Shown here: in pieces, positions 53,299 to 62,928 of the stretch
Numbering within the stretch: position 1 is the first letter of the stretch
Layout of the letters: every line of letters starts with the position of its first letter
NCBI GenBank assembly: GCA_019240475.1
Contig: JAFAYI010000036.1
Location: 310,001-374,000, forward strand
Reading direction: 5' to 3'
Source: Acidobacteriaceae bacterium
Lineage (GTDB): Bacteria > Acidobacteriota > Terriglobia > Bryobacterales > Bryobacteraceae
DNA length: 64,000 nt
Translations under genes and position numbers: made by a program
Notes under the pieces: generated by a model
Seen by the model: the letters and a program-made list of their open reading frames with translations, nothing else
Database searches by the model: none
What the model was told of the DNA's origin: nothing

Positions 53299-53958
53299 TC
53301 AGCCGCGCGACTCGCCTACCCGATCCTCCAGCAGCAGACGCAATAATGCCTCCAGCTCTCGAATCCGGTCTGCCAGCTGCTCGATGTCCGCTGAATCGCC
53401 TTCCGCCGACGCGGCAACCCGCCCATGTTCCAGAGCGCCCAACGCCTCTCCACGCGTCCGCACAACTTTGGCGGGAATTCCGACCACCGTTGAACCGTCG
53501 GGAACCGAATGCACGACGACCGATCCGGCGCCTACCTTCACGTCGTCGCCTAATCGGATGCTTCCGAGCACGGACGCCCCGGTTCCCACCACCACGCGAT
53601 TTCCCAGCGTCGGATGCCGTTTGCCGCGCACATTGCCCGTGCCGCCCAGCGTGACTCCCTGATACAGCAGCACATCGTCTCCAATTTCAGCCGTCTCGCC
53701 GATCACCACCCCCAAGCCGTGATCGATAAACAATCGCTTGCCGATCTTCGCGCCCGGATGGATTTCGATGCACGTCAGCAAACGAGCGGTTTGCGATATC
53801 ATCCGCGCCAGGATGTATCTGCGCCGCCGATACAACCAATGCGCCACCCGGTGAATCATCACCGCATGCAGGCCGGGGTAGCACAGCAAGATCTCGAGAG
53901 AGCTCTTTGCGGCTGGATCTTCGCGCTTAATCGCCTGGATGTGATCGCGCAGAGACAT
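53299..53958 (-). CDS. cysE: Serine O-acetyltransferase
   Basis: A 219-residue enzyme that makes O-acetylserine for cysteine synthesis. The N-terminal helices end in PGLHAVMIHRVAHWLYRR; the left-handed beta-helix carries GAKIGKRLFIDHGLGVVIG, then ETAEIGDDVLLYQGVTLGG and KRHPTLGNRVVVGTGASVLG. The catalytic His is in the DHG motif. I take the ATG at 53958; a TTG six codons earlier is possible. The C-terminus has a helical, coiled-coil-like tail. This is the short EpsC-like class. Confidence 0.94.
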   Translation of the reverse strand: MSLRDHIQAIKREDPAAKSSLEILLCYPGLHAVMIHRVAHWLYRRRRYILARMISQTARLLTCIEIHPGAKIGKRLFIDHGLGVVIGETAEIGDDVLLYQGVTLGGTGNVRGKRHPTLGNRVVVGTGASVLGSIRLGDDVKVGAGSVVVHSVPDGSTVVGIPAKVVRTRGEALGALEHGRVAASAEGDSADIEQLADRIRELEALLRLLLEDRVGESRG

Positions 53959-54006
53959 CGCTCTATTCTCTCGCAATTAGACCGGTTGCGGTTCTAGGGC
54001 TGCCAA

Positions 54007-55050
54007 CTAGCCCGCCAGCCCGGCGCCGGCGAGCGCCAACCCACAGGCGAACACAATGCAGGTCAGTCCGATCCAGACCCGCGCGTTCTTGGATTTCGCT
54101 GGAAATTCTTTCCAGAGCCACAACCCGGTAAGCAGGGCGAGCACTGCCGACGCAAGCGGCAGTAGCACTCGGGGCGATGCCGATACCGCTACTCTCGCTG
54201 CGGCCGAGGATCCGAGCGTGGCCGCGAGTGCGCCCGCCGCCCACATCGCGCCTCCGGTAAAACCCAGGAAATGCTGGCTGGCGCGACCTCGGAAATATGC
54301 GTTGAAAGGCAGAGCCCCACCCTCGATTGCGATGTTCATGAAGTAGAAGTTGCAGATGACCGTTGCGATCACAATCCCTACGCAGAACAACAGAATGCCT
54401 GCATACGGCCCCAGTCCGAAATCTCCTGCCTCGCCCCTGGCAAACAACGGATAGAAGAACCCAAGCGGAATCCCGCTCAGCAGCGCGATCAGAATGCCCT
54501 TGCTTGTTCGGCGGCTCCGATTCTTTGGCGTGACTGCTCGAACCGGTTTCGCAGAGCCCCTCGCCGGAACGGCATCCCCCTGGTCGCGAATACGGCACGC
54601 TACGCCATCCAGCACGAGCGTCACCAATAAAAGAACAATTCCCGCGATGAGAAACAACACGTTCCCGGCCCGAAAATTCGAGACCGACGCCACGATCAGC
54701 GCCACCCCGACCGCTAGCGGCATCGCGCCGGAAATGCCCAGCAGAGAGATCGCCGCGAGCAGCAGCATGTTGCCCAAGTTGAAGAGGAATCCTGCGCTTA
54801 CGACCCAAACCTGCGCCGTTCGGCCCGCCACCAGCATCCGATCGTCGAACGCCATCTCGGAGCCCAGGGTGCCGAAGGTAAATGCTGCGAGGATAGCCAG
54901 CAGAATAGCTCCCACCGCGAAATCGAAGTAGAACAATTCGAATCGCCATTGCGCGCCGGTTCGTTTAAAGGCGCTCGGCCACAAGCCGAGTAATAGGAGA
55001 GCCAGCACTAGCAGCAGTAGAGCCGACCCGTAGGTTGTTGGAATTACCAA
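54007..55050 (-). CDS. Ureide-permease-like (GRP/DMT superfamily) transporter
   Basis: A 347-residue protein with about ten membrane helices. The N-terminus (TTYGSALLLLVLALLLLGLW, then FELFYFDFAVGAILLAILAA) and the later NFYFMNIAIEGGALPFNAYF resemble the ureide permease family and related sugar transporters in the drug/metabolite superfamily. Substrate could be allantoin-like compounds or a sugar. The start is a TTG that lies inside a 14-base tandem duplication (55044-55071), so the exact start is uncertain. Confidence 0.78.
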   Translation of the reverse strand: MVIPTTYGSALLLLVLALLLLGLWPSAFKRTGAQWRFELFYFDFAVGAILLAILAAFTFGTLGSEMAFDDRMLVAGRTAQVWVVSAGFLFNLGNMLLLAAISLLGISGAMPLAVGVALIVASVSNFRAGNVLFLIAGIVLLLVTLVLDGVACRIRDQGDAVPARGSAKPVRAVTPKNRSRRTSKGILIALLSGIPLGFFYPLFARGEAGDFGLGPYAGILLFCVGIVIATVICNFYFMNIAIEGGALPFNAYFRGRASQHFLGFTGGAMWAAGALAATLGSSAAARVAVSASPRVLLPLASAVLALLTGLWLWKEFPAKSKNARVWIGLTCIVFACGLALAGAGLAG

Positions 55051-55070
55051 GCTGGTGTTACCAAGCTGGA

Positions 55071-56330
55071 TTAGTTGTGTAAAGGCCCCGCCAAAAGGCT
55101 TTGCACCGACATCATCGCTGTCGGCATAATCGGCGGAGCCGGGCTGAAATAATGTTCTTGGGAAAGATTGCGGTATACGTTACCGGCGATTCCCGCGGCA
55201 ATCGGGCCGGCAACGCCGCGGCCGCCTGTCAGCAGAACCACTACCACCAGTTTGCGCGTTCCAACCTGATTGAACGATCCGAACCAGCCCAAGTGAACGC
55301 CCGGCTGCACGGTGTCCGTGCACGTTCCCGTCTTCCCGAAAATAGGTTCGTTGGCGTCGAAGTTAGCGCGGCGAGCCGTTCCATATTCCACGGCGCCCAT
55401 CATGCCTGGCATAATCTCCGGCACGAATGTGCTGATGTCCAGCGTGCGCTTGATTCGCGGCACAAATTTCTGCGCCTCTTCGTCCGTCCTGGGATACTGC
55501 AGATAATAGATCGTCCCTCCGTTCGCCACCGCCGAAACAATGCTGGTCAGTTCGAGCGGAGTCAGCCGGATTCCGTCCCCGAAGCTGGTCATCATCCCGA
55601 CTCCCGTCCCGGGTGGCTCCGAAGCTAGCGATCCCGCTTCTTCGCCTGGAATATCCAGGCCGGCCTTTTCGCCCATTCCGAACAGTTTGCCGTATTTCTC
55701 GACGCGGTCGAATCCTAGTTCCTGCCCCAATTTTGCGAAGTACAAGTTGTTGGAATGCGCCAGCGCCTGGGTCATATCCATCGAGAAGCGCCGCGCGATG
55801 TGCAGCTTGTTGGCCGGGTCCACGATGCCTTCGCTCAACGATGCCAGCGAAACCATCACCTTTACCGTCGAACACGGCTGGTATGCGCCTTTCAATGCGA
55901 GCTTCTGATTAACGATGCTTAAGATCCGACCCGTCTGGGGGTCGGCAACGACAACCGTTCCGTTGTACGGACCCAACGCATCGATTGCCGCTTTGCGAAC
56001 GGTCAAATCCTCGGCCCCTACGTTGTCCCCTATCGTTGAATCCGCGAACGTCGGCTCCGTCCAGGGATTAAAAAAAACCCGATGCCGCACACGCCGCCGC
56101 AGACTCGTGGTCTGCACGCTCGCGCCCGTCGCGCTGTGAATCACCCCCGCTTGGGTGGTCGAATGAGCCACGGCCGGCTTCGCGGCAACAGCGGCCGCTC
56201 TGTGCTTCTTCCGTTTGTGCTTGACTGCGGTGGAAGTGGTTTGCGCGCTGGTCGCGCCTTCGGCTCTGAGACAGAATCCCAGGGCAAGAACGACCGGCAC
56301 TGTGGCTTTCAAAAATAGGCCAAAGTTCAT
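55071..56330 (-). CDS. Penicillin-binding protein transpeptidase
   Basis: A 419-residue exported protein. A signal segment (about 8-25) is followed by a basic, low-complexity linker (KHKRKKHRAAA and Ala/Thr-rich, to about residue 80), then a transpeptidase domain only. Active-site motifs are STVK near residue 153-156, SNN near 197 and KTGTC near 334-338. The short form without the usual dimerisation domain resembles transpeptidases related to class D enzymes. It cross-links peptidoglycan or acts as a specialised envelope enzyme. A promoter-like sequence lies just upstream. Confidence 0.88.
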   Translation of the reverse strand: MNFGLFLKATVPVVLALGFCLRAEGATSAQTTSTAVKHKRKKHRAAAVAAKPAVAHSTTQAGVIHSATGASVQTTSLRRRVRHRVFFNPWTEPTFADSTIGDNVGAEDLTVRKAAIDALGPYNGTVVVADPQTGRILSIVNQKLALKGAYQPCSTVKVMVSLASLSEGIVDPANKLHIARRFSMDMTQALAHSNNLYFAKLGQELGFDRVEKYGKLFGMGEKAGLDIPGEEAGSLASEPPGTGVGMMTSFGDGIRLTPLELTSIVSAVANGGTIYYLQYPRTDEEAQKFVPRIKRTLDISTFVPEIMPGMMGAVEYGTARRANFDANEPIFGKTGTCTDTVQPGVHLGWFGSFNQVGTRKLVVVVLLTGGRGVAGPIAAGIAGNVYRNLSQEHYFSPAPPIMPTAMMSVQSLLAGPLHN

Positions 56331-56371
56331 CTTGAATTTCCCAAGCGTGATCGCACTGAAAGGTTACTTCT

Positions 56372-56400
56372 ATCCTAGGTAGTTCCCCGACTCCCGTCAA
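56372..56400 (-). promoter_or_regulatory. Candidate promoter of the penicillin-binding protein gene
   Basis: On the minus strand TTGACG (56395-56400) is followed by 17 bases and TAGGAT (56372-56377), five and four matches to sigma-70 boxes. Transcription would start about 35 bases before the ATG at 56330. Confidence 0.45.
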
Positions 56401-56438
56401 CTAGAACATTCTTCGAGAGTTAAAGATTTCTTAAGAAA

Positions 56439-57203
56439 TTACCCCGCAGTCCAACCTCCGTCTATCGTAATTACCGATCCACTCATAAAATCGGCAGCAG
56501 GCGAGCAAATATATAGAGCCAGCCTGGCAATTTCCTCTGGTTTTCCCAACCTTCCCAGCGGCTGCCGCTCATTTAGTTCCTGCCGCACCTTGTCTTTCTC
56601 CTCCCGGTGATACTTCTCCAGATAGCCATCCACGAACGGCGTATCCACCGTCCCCGGCGCGATGCAGTTGGCGCGAATCTGAGTCGGGTACTCCACCGCC
56701 AACTGCCGCGTCATGGCGATCACCGCGCCCTTCGTAGCGCAATACCCAAACCGCCGCTTAATTCCCACCAGCCCCGCCACCGATCCGATATTCACCACGG
56801 ATCCTCTCACCCTCCTCAGCAGCGGAATCGCCGCCCGGGTCATCAGGAACGTGCCGTCCACGTTTACTCGAAACAGCCGCTGGAACTCCCGCAGTTCAGT
56901 CTCTTCGATCCCGCCTACCATGCCGATCCCGGCGCAGTTCACTAGAATGTCGAGCGCCGGAATAGATTCGAAGAGCTTCCGAACCTGTTCTTCATCCGTC
57001 ACATCGCATCCCCGCGCCTCGCCGCCCGGAATGGTCTCAGCCGCCGCTCGCGCCCGCTCGGCATCCAGGTCCACGATCAGCACCCTCGCGCCCGCTTCGG
57101 AAAAGACCCGCGCGGTTGCCTCCCCTATTCCGCTCGCGCCGCCCGTGATCAACGCGAGCTTTCCATCAAGGCCGAAAGGATTGGACATTTCTAAACTGAT
57201 CAT
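56439..57203 (-). CDS. Short-chain dehydrogenase/reductase
   Basis: A 254-residue SDR. Hallmarks are TGGASGIGEATARVF (NAD-binding) near residues 20-34, a DLDAERARA strand end at about 46, NCAGIG near 88, SVAGL as part of the active site and YCATKGAVIAMTRQ with the catalytic Tyr and Lys near 153-166. The C-terminal CSPAADFMSGSVITIDGGWT is typical. The closest described types are sugar-acid dehydrogenases such as 2-keto-3-deoxy-fuconate dehydrogenase; substrate uncertain. A palindrome ATTTCTTAAGAAAT lies right after its stop. Confidence 0.92.
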   Translation of the reverse strand: MISLEMSNPFGLDGKLALITGGASGIGEATARVFSEAGARVLIVDLDAERARAAAETIPGGEARGCDVTDEEQVRKLFESIPALDILVNCAGIGMVGGIEETELREFQRLFRVNVDGTFLMTRAAIPLLRRVRGSVVNIGSVAGLVGIKRRFGYCATKGAVIAMTRQLAVEYPTQIRANCIAPGTVDTPFVDGYLEKYHREEKDKVRQELNERQPLGRLGKPEEIARLALYICSPAADFMSGSVITIDGGWTAG

Positions 57204-57227
57204 TGCATCGGGCCCTTGCGCCGCCCT

Positions 57228-59681
57228 TCAACCGGCTGTCCCGGCGCTCATCAGCGCGCGCGCCAGTTGCTCTTCGGTCGCGGTGTCGAGCTTTTCGCCA
57301 TTCCGCGTCACGTAAAACACATCCAGCGCTCTGTGCGCTTCGGTGTCAATCATCAGCAGTTCGATGTTGCACTCCGCCGCCGCGATCGCAGACGCCAGAT
57401 CGTGCAACAATCCCGGCCGGTCCTCCGCCGTGAAATCGATCAGTGTCGCCGTATCCGACGCTTCGTTATTGAATCGCGCTTTGGGCGCGATCCGCGCTCC
57501 CCGGCTCGGCCGTGGCGCCGCGCGCCGGCGCTTTAAAAGGTCCGCCACTGAAACGGAACCCTTCACCACGCACTCCACTGTCCATTGCAGCCGGTTGACC
57601 TCGCTCGGATTCAGCTCGAGTGTTCGCATCGGGTCCTCGAAGCGGAATAGGTCTACCGCGCAGCCCGCCGCGTTCGACGCTGCTTCCGCTTTCACAATAT
57701 TCATTCCGAAACTGGCCAACGCGCCGCACAGTTTCGCGAACAGTCCCGGCTGATCGTTCGCCAGCAGTGTCATCAGATACGCCCCGGCATCCGGCGTGAC
57801 CTCCACCCCGACGCCTTCCCGCTTCCGCTTCTGATCCAGTTCCAGGTGGTGTTCGATTTGTTTGCGCGTGTGCGTGCGCGCATAGCGCGCCGGCAGCCCT
57901 TCTAAAAAATTCGCCAACTCCGCTCTCACCGGCGAACCTCCCGGCAGCGGCGCCGCCCCGTGTATCCGATCTTCCGCGAGCTCGCGCATGAACTGCTGCT
58001 CGCCCATCGAGTACACCCGCCAAAGCTGCTCTAACCTCCAGGGGCTCATCGCCGTCGGATTCACCGCGCTGACATCGGCATACGTGAGCAGCGTCAGCCT
58101 CCGTAAATCCTCTCTCGTGCCTATCTTCGATGTCAGGAACCGCGCCGTTGCCGGATCCTCCGGATCGCGCCCATTCACAATCAGCGATAAAACCAGATGG
58201 TTCTCGATCAAAAGCCGGATCTTCTCGCGCCAGGCTTCCGGCGCCGCCCAGCGCTCCATAACCGCATTCGCCCGCTCAATCGAGCCACGAATATGATCGC
58301 CCGCACAAGTGCCTTTCCCTATGTCATGAAACAGGATGGAAGCGCGCAGCAAAGCCGTGTCTTCTTCTTCCCTCAGTAAGTCACGCATCCGCGCGAGCCC
58401 AGGCTCACTGCCCGCAAGCAAGGTATCTATCGCCTCGATCGCCACCAGCGTGTGTTCGTCCACCGTATAACGGTGGTAAAAGTCGCGCACCACCAGGCTA
58501 TCGATCTTCCGCCACTCGGGAATCGCGGCGGCCAGCGCGCCAGACTCCTGCATCTGGTGCAACGCCAACGCCGCATGCGGCTGAGCCAGCATCTCTCGCC
58601 ACGCCAGCCATCCGCCTTTCCACTCGCCGAAGGCTGCCTCCAGTTCTGGCAGCAACGGCGCGAAGCGCCGATGAGTGTCCCACGACAGCCCGAACCCGTG
58701 TCGCGCCACGAACGTAAACAGCCGGAGAACCGCCTCCGGCGAACCGATGGACTCGGCCGCGTTCCGTAAGAACACTCGATCCCGCAGCACCGTGAACTCG
58801 GATGTCGAAAGCCGCGTACGGCGTTCCCGGAATTGCCGTATCAGCGAAGTGTCTTGCGCGTCCATATAGTCAAGCGCCCGCAGCGCCGATTGCCACACGT
58901 CTCGCGCCTGCCCGTAATATTGCCGCATCCACTCTTCCGGTTGCATCGGATCGCTTCGCGTGGAATCGCCCGGCAGCAACCGCGCCGCTGCGTCCTGCAA
59001 TTCGAAGCTCAACAGATTGTTGTCGCGCCCCGCCTGCTCGTGGAGAAAACAACGTATTCCATACAGAAGCTTCCGCGGGCCCTCCAGCTCCGAATAGGAT
59101 TCGTCCAGCGCCTCGTGCCCCGGCAGCAGCAGCCGCATCCAATGCAGGAAATGAATGTCGCGGATGGTTCCCGGAGCCTCTTTCACATTGGGTTCCAGAT
59201 GGTACACCGTGTTGTTGAACTTCGCATGCCGCGACCGCGTCATGGCGGTTAGCCGCTGGCTCAGCGCTCGCCCGTGTCGCCGGTAAAACGCCTGAAGCTT
59301 CTCCCCCAGTCCCTTAAAAAGGCTCCCATCGCCCGCGACAAAGCGTAAATCGAGAAGGCTGATATGCAGCTCAATGTTCTGCTCATTCAATTGGCAGCAC
59401 TCGGCCACCGTCCGAACCGAGTGACTCACTCGCAGCTTCGCATCCCACAACGTTCGCAGGAAATCGGAGACCGGCTCCTTGATCCGCTCCAGGTCGGCTT
59501 CTCCTCCAACTACTAACAACAGATCCACGTCGGAATATGGAAACAGTTCCCGCCGGCCATATCCTCCTACTGCGGCGACTGCAAATGGAAGGAAGATCCT
59601 CGGAACGAGAATGCTCTCGCTCGCCCGAACCACCAGTTCGTCGACCGAATCCGTTCGGCCGGCGCACCGCAATTCCTTCAC
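57228..59681 (-). CDS. glnD: [Protein-PII] uridylyltransferase/uridylyl-removing enzyme
   Basis: An 817-residue nitrogen sensor that adds or removes UMP from PII in response to glutamine. The nucleotidyltransferase motif GGYGRRELFPYSDVDLL is near residues 39-55, the HD motif ILFHDIGKG near 435-445, and two C-terminal ACT domains begin near 640 (QPGLFAKLCGALASFGMNI) and 735 (DRPGLLHDLASAIAAAECNI). It starts at GTG and is a little shorter at the N-terminus than the 890-residue enterobacterial form. No PII gene is adjacent. Confidence 0.95.
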   Translation of the reverse strand: MKELRCAGRTDSVDELVVRASESILVPRIFLPFAVAAVGGYGRRELFPYSDVDLLLVVGGEADLERIKEPVSDFLRTLWDAKLRVSHSVRTVAECCQLNEQNIELHISLLDLRFVAGDGSLFKGLGEKLQAFYRRHGRALSQRLTAMTRSRHAKFNNTVYHLEPNVKEAPGTIRDIHFLHWMRLLLPGHEALDESYSELEGPRKLLYGIRCFLHEQAGRDNNLLSFELQDAAARLLPGDSTRSDPMQPEEWMRQYYGQARDVWQSALRALDYMDAQDTSLIRQFRERRTRLSTSEFTVLRDRVFLRNAAESIGSPEAVLRLFTFVARHGFGLSWDTHRRFAPLLPELEAAFGEWKGGWLAWREMLAQPHAALALHQMQESGALAAAIPEWRKIDSLVVRDFYHRYTVDEHTLVAIEAIDTLLAGSEPGLARMRDLLREEEDTALLRASILFHDIGKGTCAGDHIRGSIERANAVMERWAAPEAWREKIRLLIENHLVLSLIVNGRDPEDPATARFLTSKIGTREDLRRLTLLTYADVSAVNPTAMSPWRLEQLWRVYSMGEQQFMRELAEDRIHGAAPLPGGSPVRAELANFLEGLPARYARTHTRKQIEHHLELDQKRKREGVGVEVTPDAGAYLMTLLANDQPGLFAKLCGALASFGMNIVKAEAASNAAGCAVDLFRFEDPMRTLELNPSEVNRLQWTVECVVKGSVSVADLLKRRRAAPRPSRGARIAPKARFNNEASDTATLIDFTAEDRPGLLHDLASAIAAAECNIELLMIDTEAHRALDVFYVTRNGEKLDTATEEQLARALMSAGTAG

Positions 59682-59686
59682 GCGCC

Positions 59687-61606
59687 CTATTTCCCCGCCG
59701 GAATCACGGGCAAGGTAATGTGCGACGGATGCTGCGGATCGGCATAGATCGAATTCTCTGCGATATGCCAGCGCCGGTTGTCGTTCAGCGGCTCACCCGT
59801 ATTCGGGTTGACGTCGAAACGTGGAAAATTGCTGCTCGATATATCGAGCCGGATTCGATGCCCTCGCGCGAACACCAGAGACGTCGGATACATCTCAATT
59901 GTAAATTCGTAGGCGCGATGCGGCGTCAGCAGCTCCGGCCTCTCCGGCCCGTTCCGAAAGCGCGCCCGCACGATGCTGTCCCCAACGTTCAGGTCCACGC
60001 CCGCCGGAAAATCCTTGTTCGGCGGATAAACGTCGATCAGCTTCGCCGTGAAGTCCGTGTCAGGCGAATCGGATGCGGCCCATAGCTTCGCGATCAGCCT
60101 GCCCGTCACTTCTGTGTCCTCCGTTAGCGGCGCCGTCTGATATACCAGCACATCGTTGCGAGCCGATAACGGAAGAGTTCCTTTGCAGCCCCCCGCGCCG
60201 GGATGGCAGCGCTGGTCGGCCGCGCCTTGCGCCGCAAGCGCTCCCTGCGAGGACAGATTGCCGCCCAGCGTCGGTACCGGATTGTGCGGATCGAACTGGT
60301 ACGTCACCGGCGCGTGCGGCCCCGGTCTTTCCGTCGAGAGAACGCCATCCGCATGCACATAGTAATCGGTCGGCCTGGTCCTCGCCAGAGGCCATTCGCG
60401 CTCATCGCGCCAGTGTCCTCCCACAAAGATGCGGCCCTCTGTCGTCTTGTGCGCGTCCCCGCCGCCCATCACGTAAATCCGCACGGGCGCTTCTCTATCT
60501 ACTCCGTTGTCGATCCCCTTCAACTCACGATCGAACCAGCGAAGCTCAAACGCGTTCAGGTCAATCGCCGCGTCCTGTGTAAATTGCGCCTCGCCCGCGT
60601 AATCGATATTCGGCCTGCTGTGTACCCATGGACCGACAATCAGCCGCTGCGCGCTTTTCTTAGCTCGCGAGAGCGCCACGTAATTGAGGTTCGCCACCTG
60701 CATCGACCACGAGTCGTACCAGCCCGTCACGTGATAGACGGGAATGTCTTTGTACCGCTCCGCCTGATCGGCAACCTCGACGCCCATGTCTTTCAGCAGC
60801 TTGGTGTCGCCGCCCATCGCGCGTATTAGAAAGCTCTCGTAATCGGGCGCAAACTTCAAGGGCGTCGTGCCTCTGCGCAGCGGAAGCCCTCCCACGTATT
60901 CAGCGACATGCGTGCTCAGGTCCGCGATTGCCGGCGCCGCTGCCGGGTCGCTCGCCGCCCGCGCGGCTGCTGCCACGTTCGGAACACCCGACGGATCGCC
61001 TATCGAGAATACCCAGTTAAACCAGCGCAGCTCGAACGCGCCATTGTGCCGCAACCCGTAGCGTTCCACGTCCGACATCGAAAACAGCGGAATCATGGTC
61101 TTCACAAAGGGTGCGCCGGCAATCGCCAGGGCGTGCTGCGTGCCGCCTTCATAGGACGTTCCGAGCGTCCCGATTCCCCCATCCGACCACGCCTGATGCC
61201 CGATCCAATTCGCCGTATCGTATCCGTCGTTGCCATCGTCGGCGAGCGGTCGCCAGCGTCCCTCGGACTTGTAGCGCCCTCTCACGTCCTGCACCACCAC
61301 TACGTATCCATGAGCCGCGAAGTATGGAGCGAAGGCCGCCGCGCGCAGCTTCTTGTTATAGGGCGTCCGCATCAACAGCGCGGGGAACTTGCCCGAACCC
61401 TGCTCGCCCGCTCGAAACGGATAGTAAATGTCGGTCGCAAGCTTCACCCCATCGCGCATCGCGATCATCACATCGCTCGCCGACTGCCCAATGGGCTGCT
61501 CTCGCTCCTGCGAACGCAGCATAACCAAGGAGCCGGCAAGCGCTAGAAATGTGAATAGGGAAAGGGCACGTCGAGTCGTGTGGGCCATCGGCGCGGATGA
61601 CGCCAA
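59687..61606 (-). CDS. CocE/NonD-type exported serine hydrolase
   Basis: A 639-residue protein. A signal segment (about residues 12-32) precedes the alpha/beta-hydrolase domain with VVVQDVRGRYKSEG, IGTLGTSYEGGTQ (nucleophile Ser in GTSYEG) near residue 140-152, and a C-terminal jelly-roll domain (PEYDFTIEMYPTS-like region, FARGHRIRLDISSSNFPRFD). The family includes cocaine esterase, glutaryl acylases and X-Pro peptidases. I keep the TTG at 61606, which has GGAG six bases upstream; an ATG at 61588 is the alternative. It lies just after the methyltransferase gene. Confidence 0.88.
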   Translation of the reverse strand: MASSAPMAHTTRRALSLFTFLALAGSLVMLRSQEREQPIGQSASDVMIAMRDGVKLATDIYYPFRAGEQGSGKFPALLMRTPYNKKLRAAAFAPYFAAHGYVVVVQDVRGRYKSEGRWRPLADDGNDGYDTANWIGHQAWSDGGIGTLGTSYEGGTQHALAIAGAPFVKTMIPLFSMSDVERYGLRHNGAFELRWFNWVFSIGDPSGVPNVAAAARAASDPAAAPAIADLSTHVAEYVGGLPLRRGTTPLKFAPDYESFLIRAMGGDTKLLKDMGVEVADQAERYKDIPVYHVTGWYDSWSMQVANLNYVALSRAKKSAQRLIVGPWVHSRPNIDYAGEAQFTQDAAIDLNAFELRWFDRELKGIDNGVDREAPVRIYVMGGGDAHKTTEGRIFVGGHWRDEREWPLARTRPTDYYVHADGVLSTERPGPHAPVTYQFDPHNPVPTLGGNLSSQGALAAQGAADQRCHPGAGGCKGTLPLSARNDVLVYQTAPLTEDTEVTGRLIAKLWAASDSPDTDFTAKLIDVYPPNKDFPAGVDLNVGDSIVRARFRNGPERPELLTPHRAYEFTIEMYPTSLVFARGHRIRLDISSSNFPRFDVNPNTGEPLNDNRRWHIAENSIYADPQHPSHITLPVIPAGK

Positions 61607-61608
61607 GT

Positions 61609-62247
61609 CTATCTCCGCACGATCATCTCACGCAAGTGATCGCGGGTCAGAAAAAATTTCACCGATGCCGCTCGCTCGAACAACCGTTCCAGCATTCGAT
61701 TATTGAAATGCTGCGTCCGCTGATACCCGCTGCGCGGCGTCTGCAGCAGCGTCTTCTGATCCTGAACCCGGTAGTTATAAACCGGCGTGCGCCCTGCCTT
61801 CTCGTCCGCATTAAAAAACAGCAGAATCAATCCGCCCGGCCGCATCACCCGCAATAGCTGCGCCACCGTATCCTCCAGAACCGGAGGGACCAGAAACTGC
61901 AGCGCGTCCCAAACCAACGCGCCATCGAACGATTGATCGGGAAACGTCAGCGTCTGCTCAATGAACCTTTGCGCATTGCTCGCGGCCTGTTGATTTTCAA
62001 AAAAATCCGCCCCGAAACATTGCTGCATCGTGCCCACGATGTCGTCCGAGGAAATCCGATGCCCCAGGCTTGTGATGAATGTGATATTCGCCTGGCTCGC
62101 TCCGGACATGTCCAAAACCGACAGGCCTTCCGACGAGCGCAGAAAAGTACAGAACTGCTCGAATCCGCTGCTATGGCGCGTCAGAGCGGGCGGCGTGTCC
62201 TTGCCAGACGGCTTCGCAAGAGCTCCGCTGCTGCCGCCAAATCTCAT
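61609..62247 (-). CDS. SAM-dependent methyltransferase-like protein
   Basis: A 212-residue class I methyltransferase-like fold. The SAM-binding strand is SVLDMSGASQANITFI near residues 39-54, where the usual glycines of motif I are partly replaced; FDGALVWDALQFLVPPVLED and LLRVMRPGGLILLFFNADEK match motifs IV-VI. Substrate unknown. It lies two bases before the hydrolase gene and downstream of bactofilin, so the three may be cotranscribed. Confidence 0.82.
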   Translation of the reverse strand: MRFGGSSGALAKPSGKDTPPALTRHSSGFEQFCTFLRSSEGLSVLDMSGASQANITFITSLGHRISSDDIVGTMQQCFGADFFENQQAASNAQRFIEQTLTFPDQSFDGALVWDALQFLVPPVLEDTVAQLLRVMRPGGLILLFFNADEKAGRTPVYNYRVQDQKTLLQTPRSGYQRTQHFNNRMLERLFERAASVKFFLTRDHLREMIVRR

Positions 62248-62304
62248 GAGAGACAGTTAAAGAGGCCGGCTGCCTTGTCCATCAAACAGGGCCTCTTGCC
62301 AAAC

Positions 62305-62895
62305 TTACTTAACCGACCCCGCCGTTGCGGGAGCGGGCGTCGAAACCGCCGGCTGGGGCAGTGGCTGCTGCGCTGAAATCGTGGGTTGCGGCTGCGTCGT
62401 CGCCTTCGCCGCGGCAGGCTTCGAAATGTCGATGCTTCCCTTGAAATACGCCCCGTCTTCGATCACGATGCGGCTGGTCTTGATATCGCCCACCAGCTTG
62501 GCTTCTTTCTTGATATCGATCTTGTCGGTCGCGTCCACGTTGCCTTGGATCGACCCCTGAATGATAATCTCGCGCGCCTTCAAACCGGCCTGCACTCGCG
62601 CATTTGGCCCGATCGTTAGACGGTGTTCATGGCACTCGACCGTGCCCTCTACTTCTCCGTCGATCGTCAAATCTTCACGGGCAAAAATCTGCCCCTTTAC
62701 GGTGACATTTTTTCCCAAAGCGGCAGACCCGCTGCGGACCGAACCCGGTTCCGGATCGAAATTTCTGGTTGGCGATGACATGGTGTTGAATTCTCTCCTC
62801 TGTGGTTCCACGGGCGCCGGGGAGCTTGCTGCTGGCGAGCCAACGGATCTCTCGGGCCTTTGCGGCAGTTCGTCTTCTTTTCGTTTACTCCACAT
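62305..62895 (-). CDS. Bactofilin-type polymer-forming protein
   Basis: A 196-residue protein with the central DUF583/bactofilin beta-helix (residues about 55-155), seen as VKGQIFAREDLTIDGEVEG, HRLTIGPNARVQAGLKA, and IQGSIQGNVDATDKIDI. Both ends are Pro/Ala/Gln-rich and disordered. Bactofilins form filaments near the membrane and shape the cell envelope. Upstream lies a 12-base inverted repeat (62929-62976) shared with the divergent GAF gene. Confidence 0.93.
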   Translation of the reverse strand: MWSKRKEDELPQRPERSVGSPAASSPAPVEPQRREFNTMSSPTRNFDPEPGSVRSGSAALGKNVTVKGQIFAREDLTIDGEVEGTVECHEHRLTIGPNARVQAGLKAREIIIQGSIQGNVDATDKIDIKKEAKLVGDIKTSRIVIEDGAYFKGSIDISKPAAAKATTQPQPTISAQQPLPQPAVSTPAPATAGSVK

Positions 62896-62928
62896 GCGAA
62901 GGGCGTCTCCTCAAAATGCTCCATTCAT

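Noticed and set aside
56426..56439. ATTTCTTAAGAAAT palindrome after the SDR gene as an operator or terminator
   Set aside because: AT-only pairing, short, and without T-run; it lies after a stop and away from the promoter found at 56372-56400.
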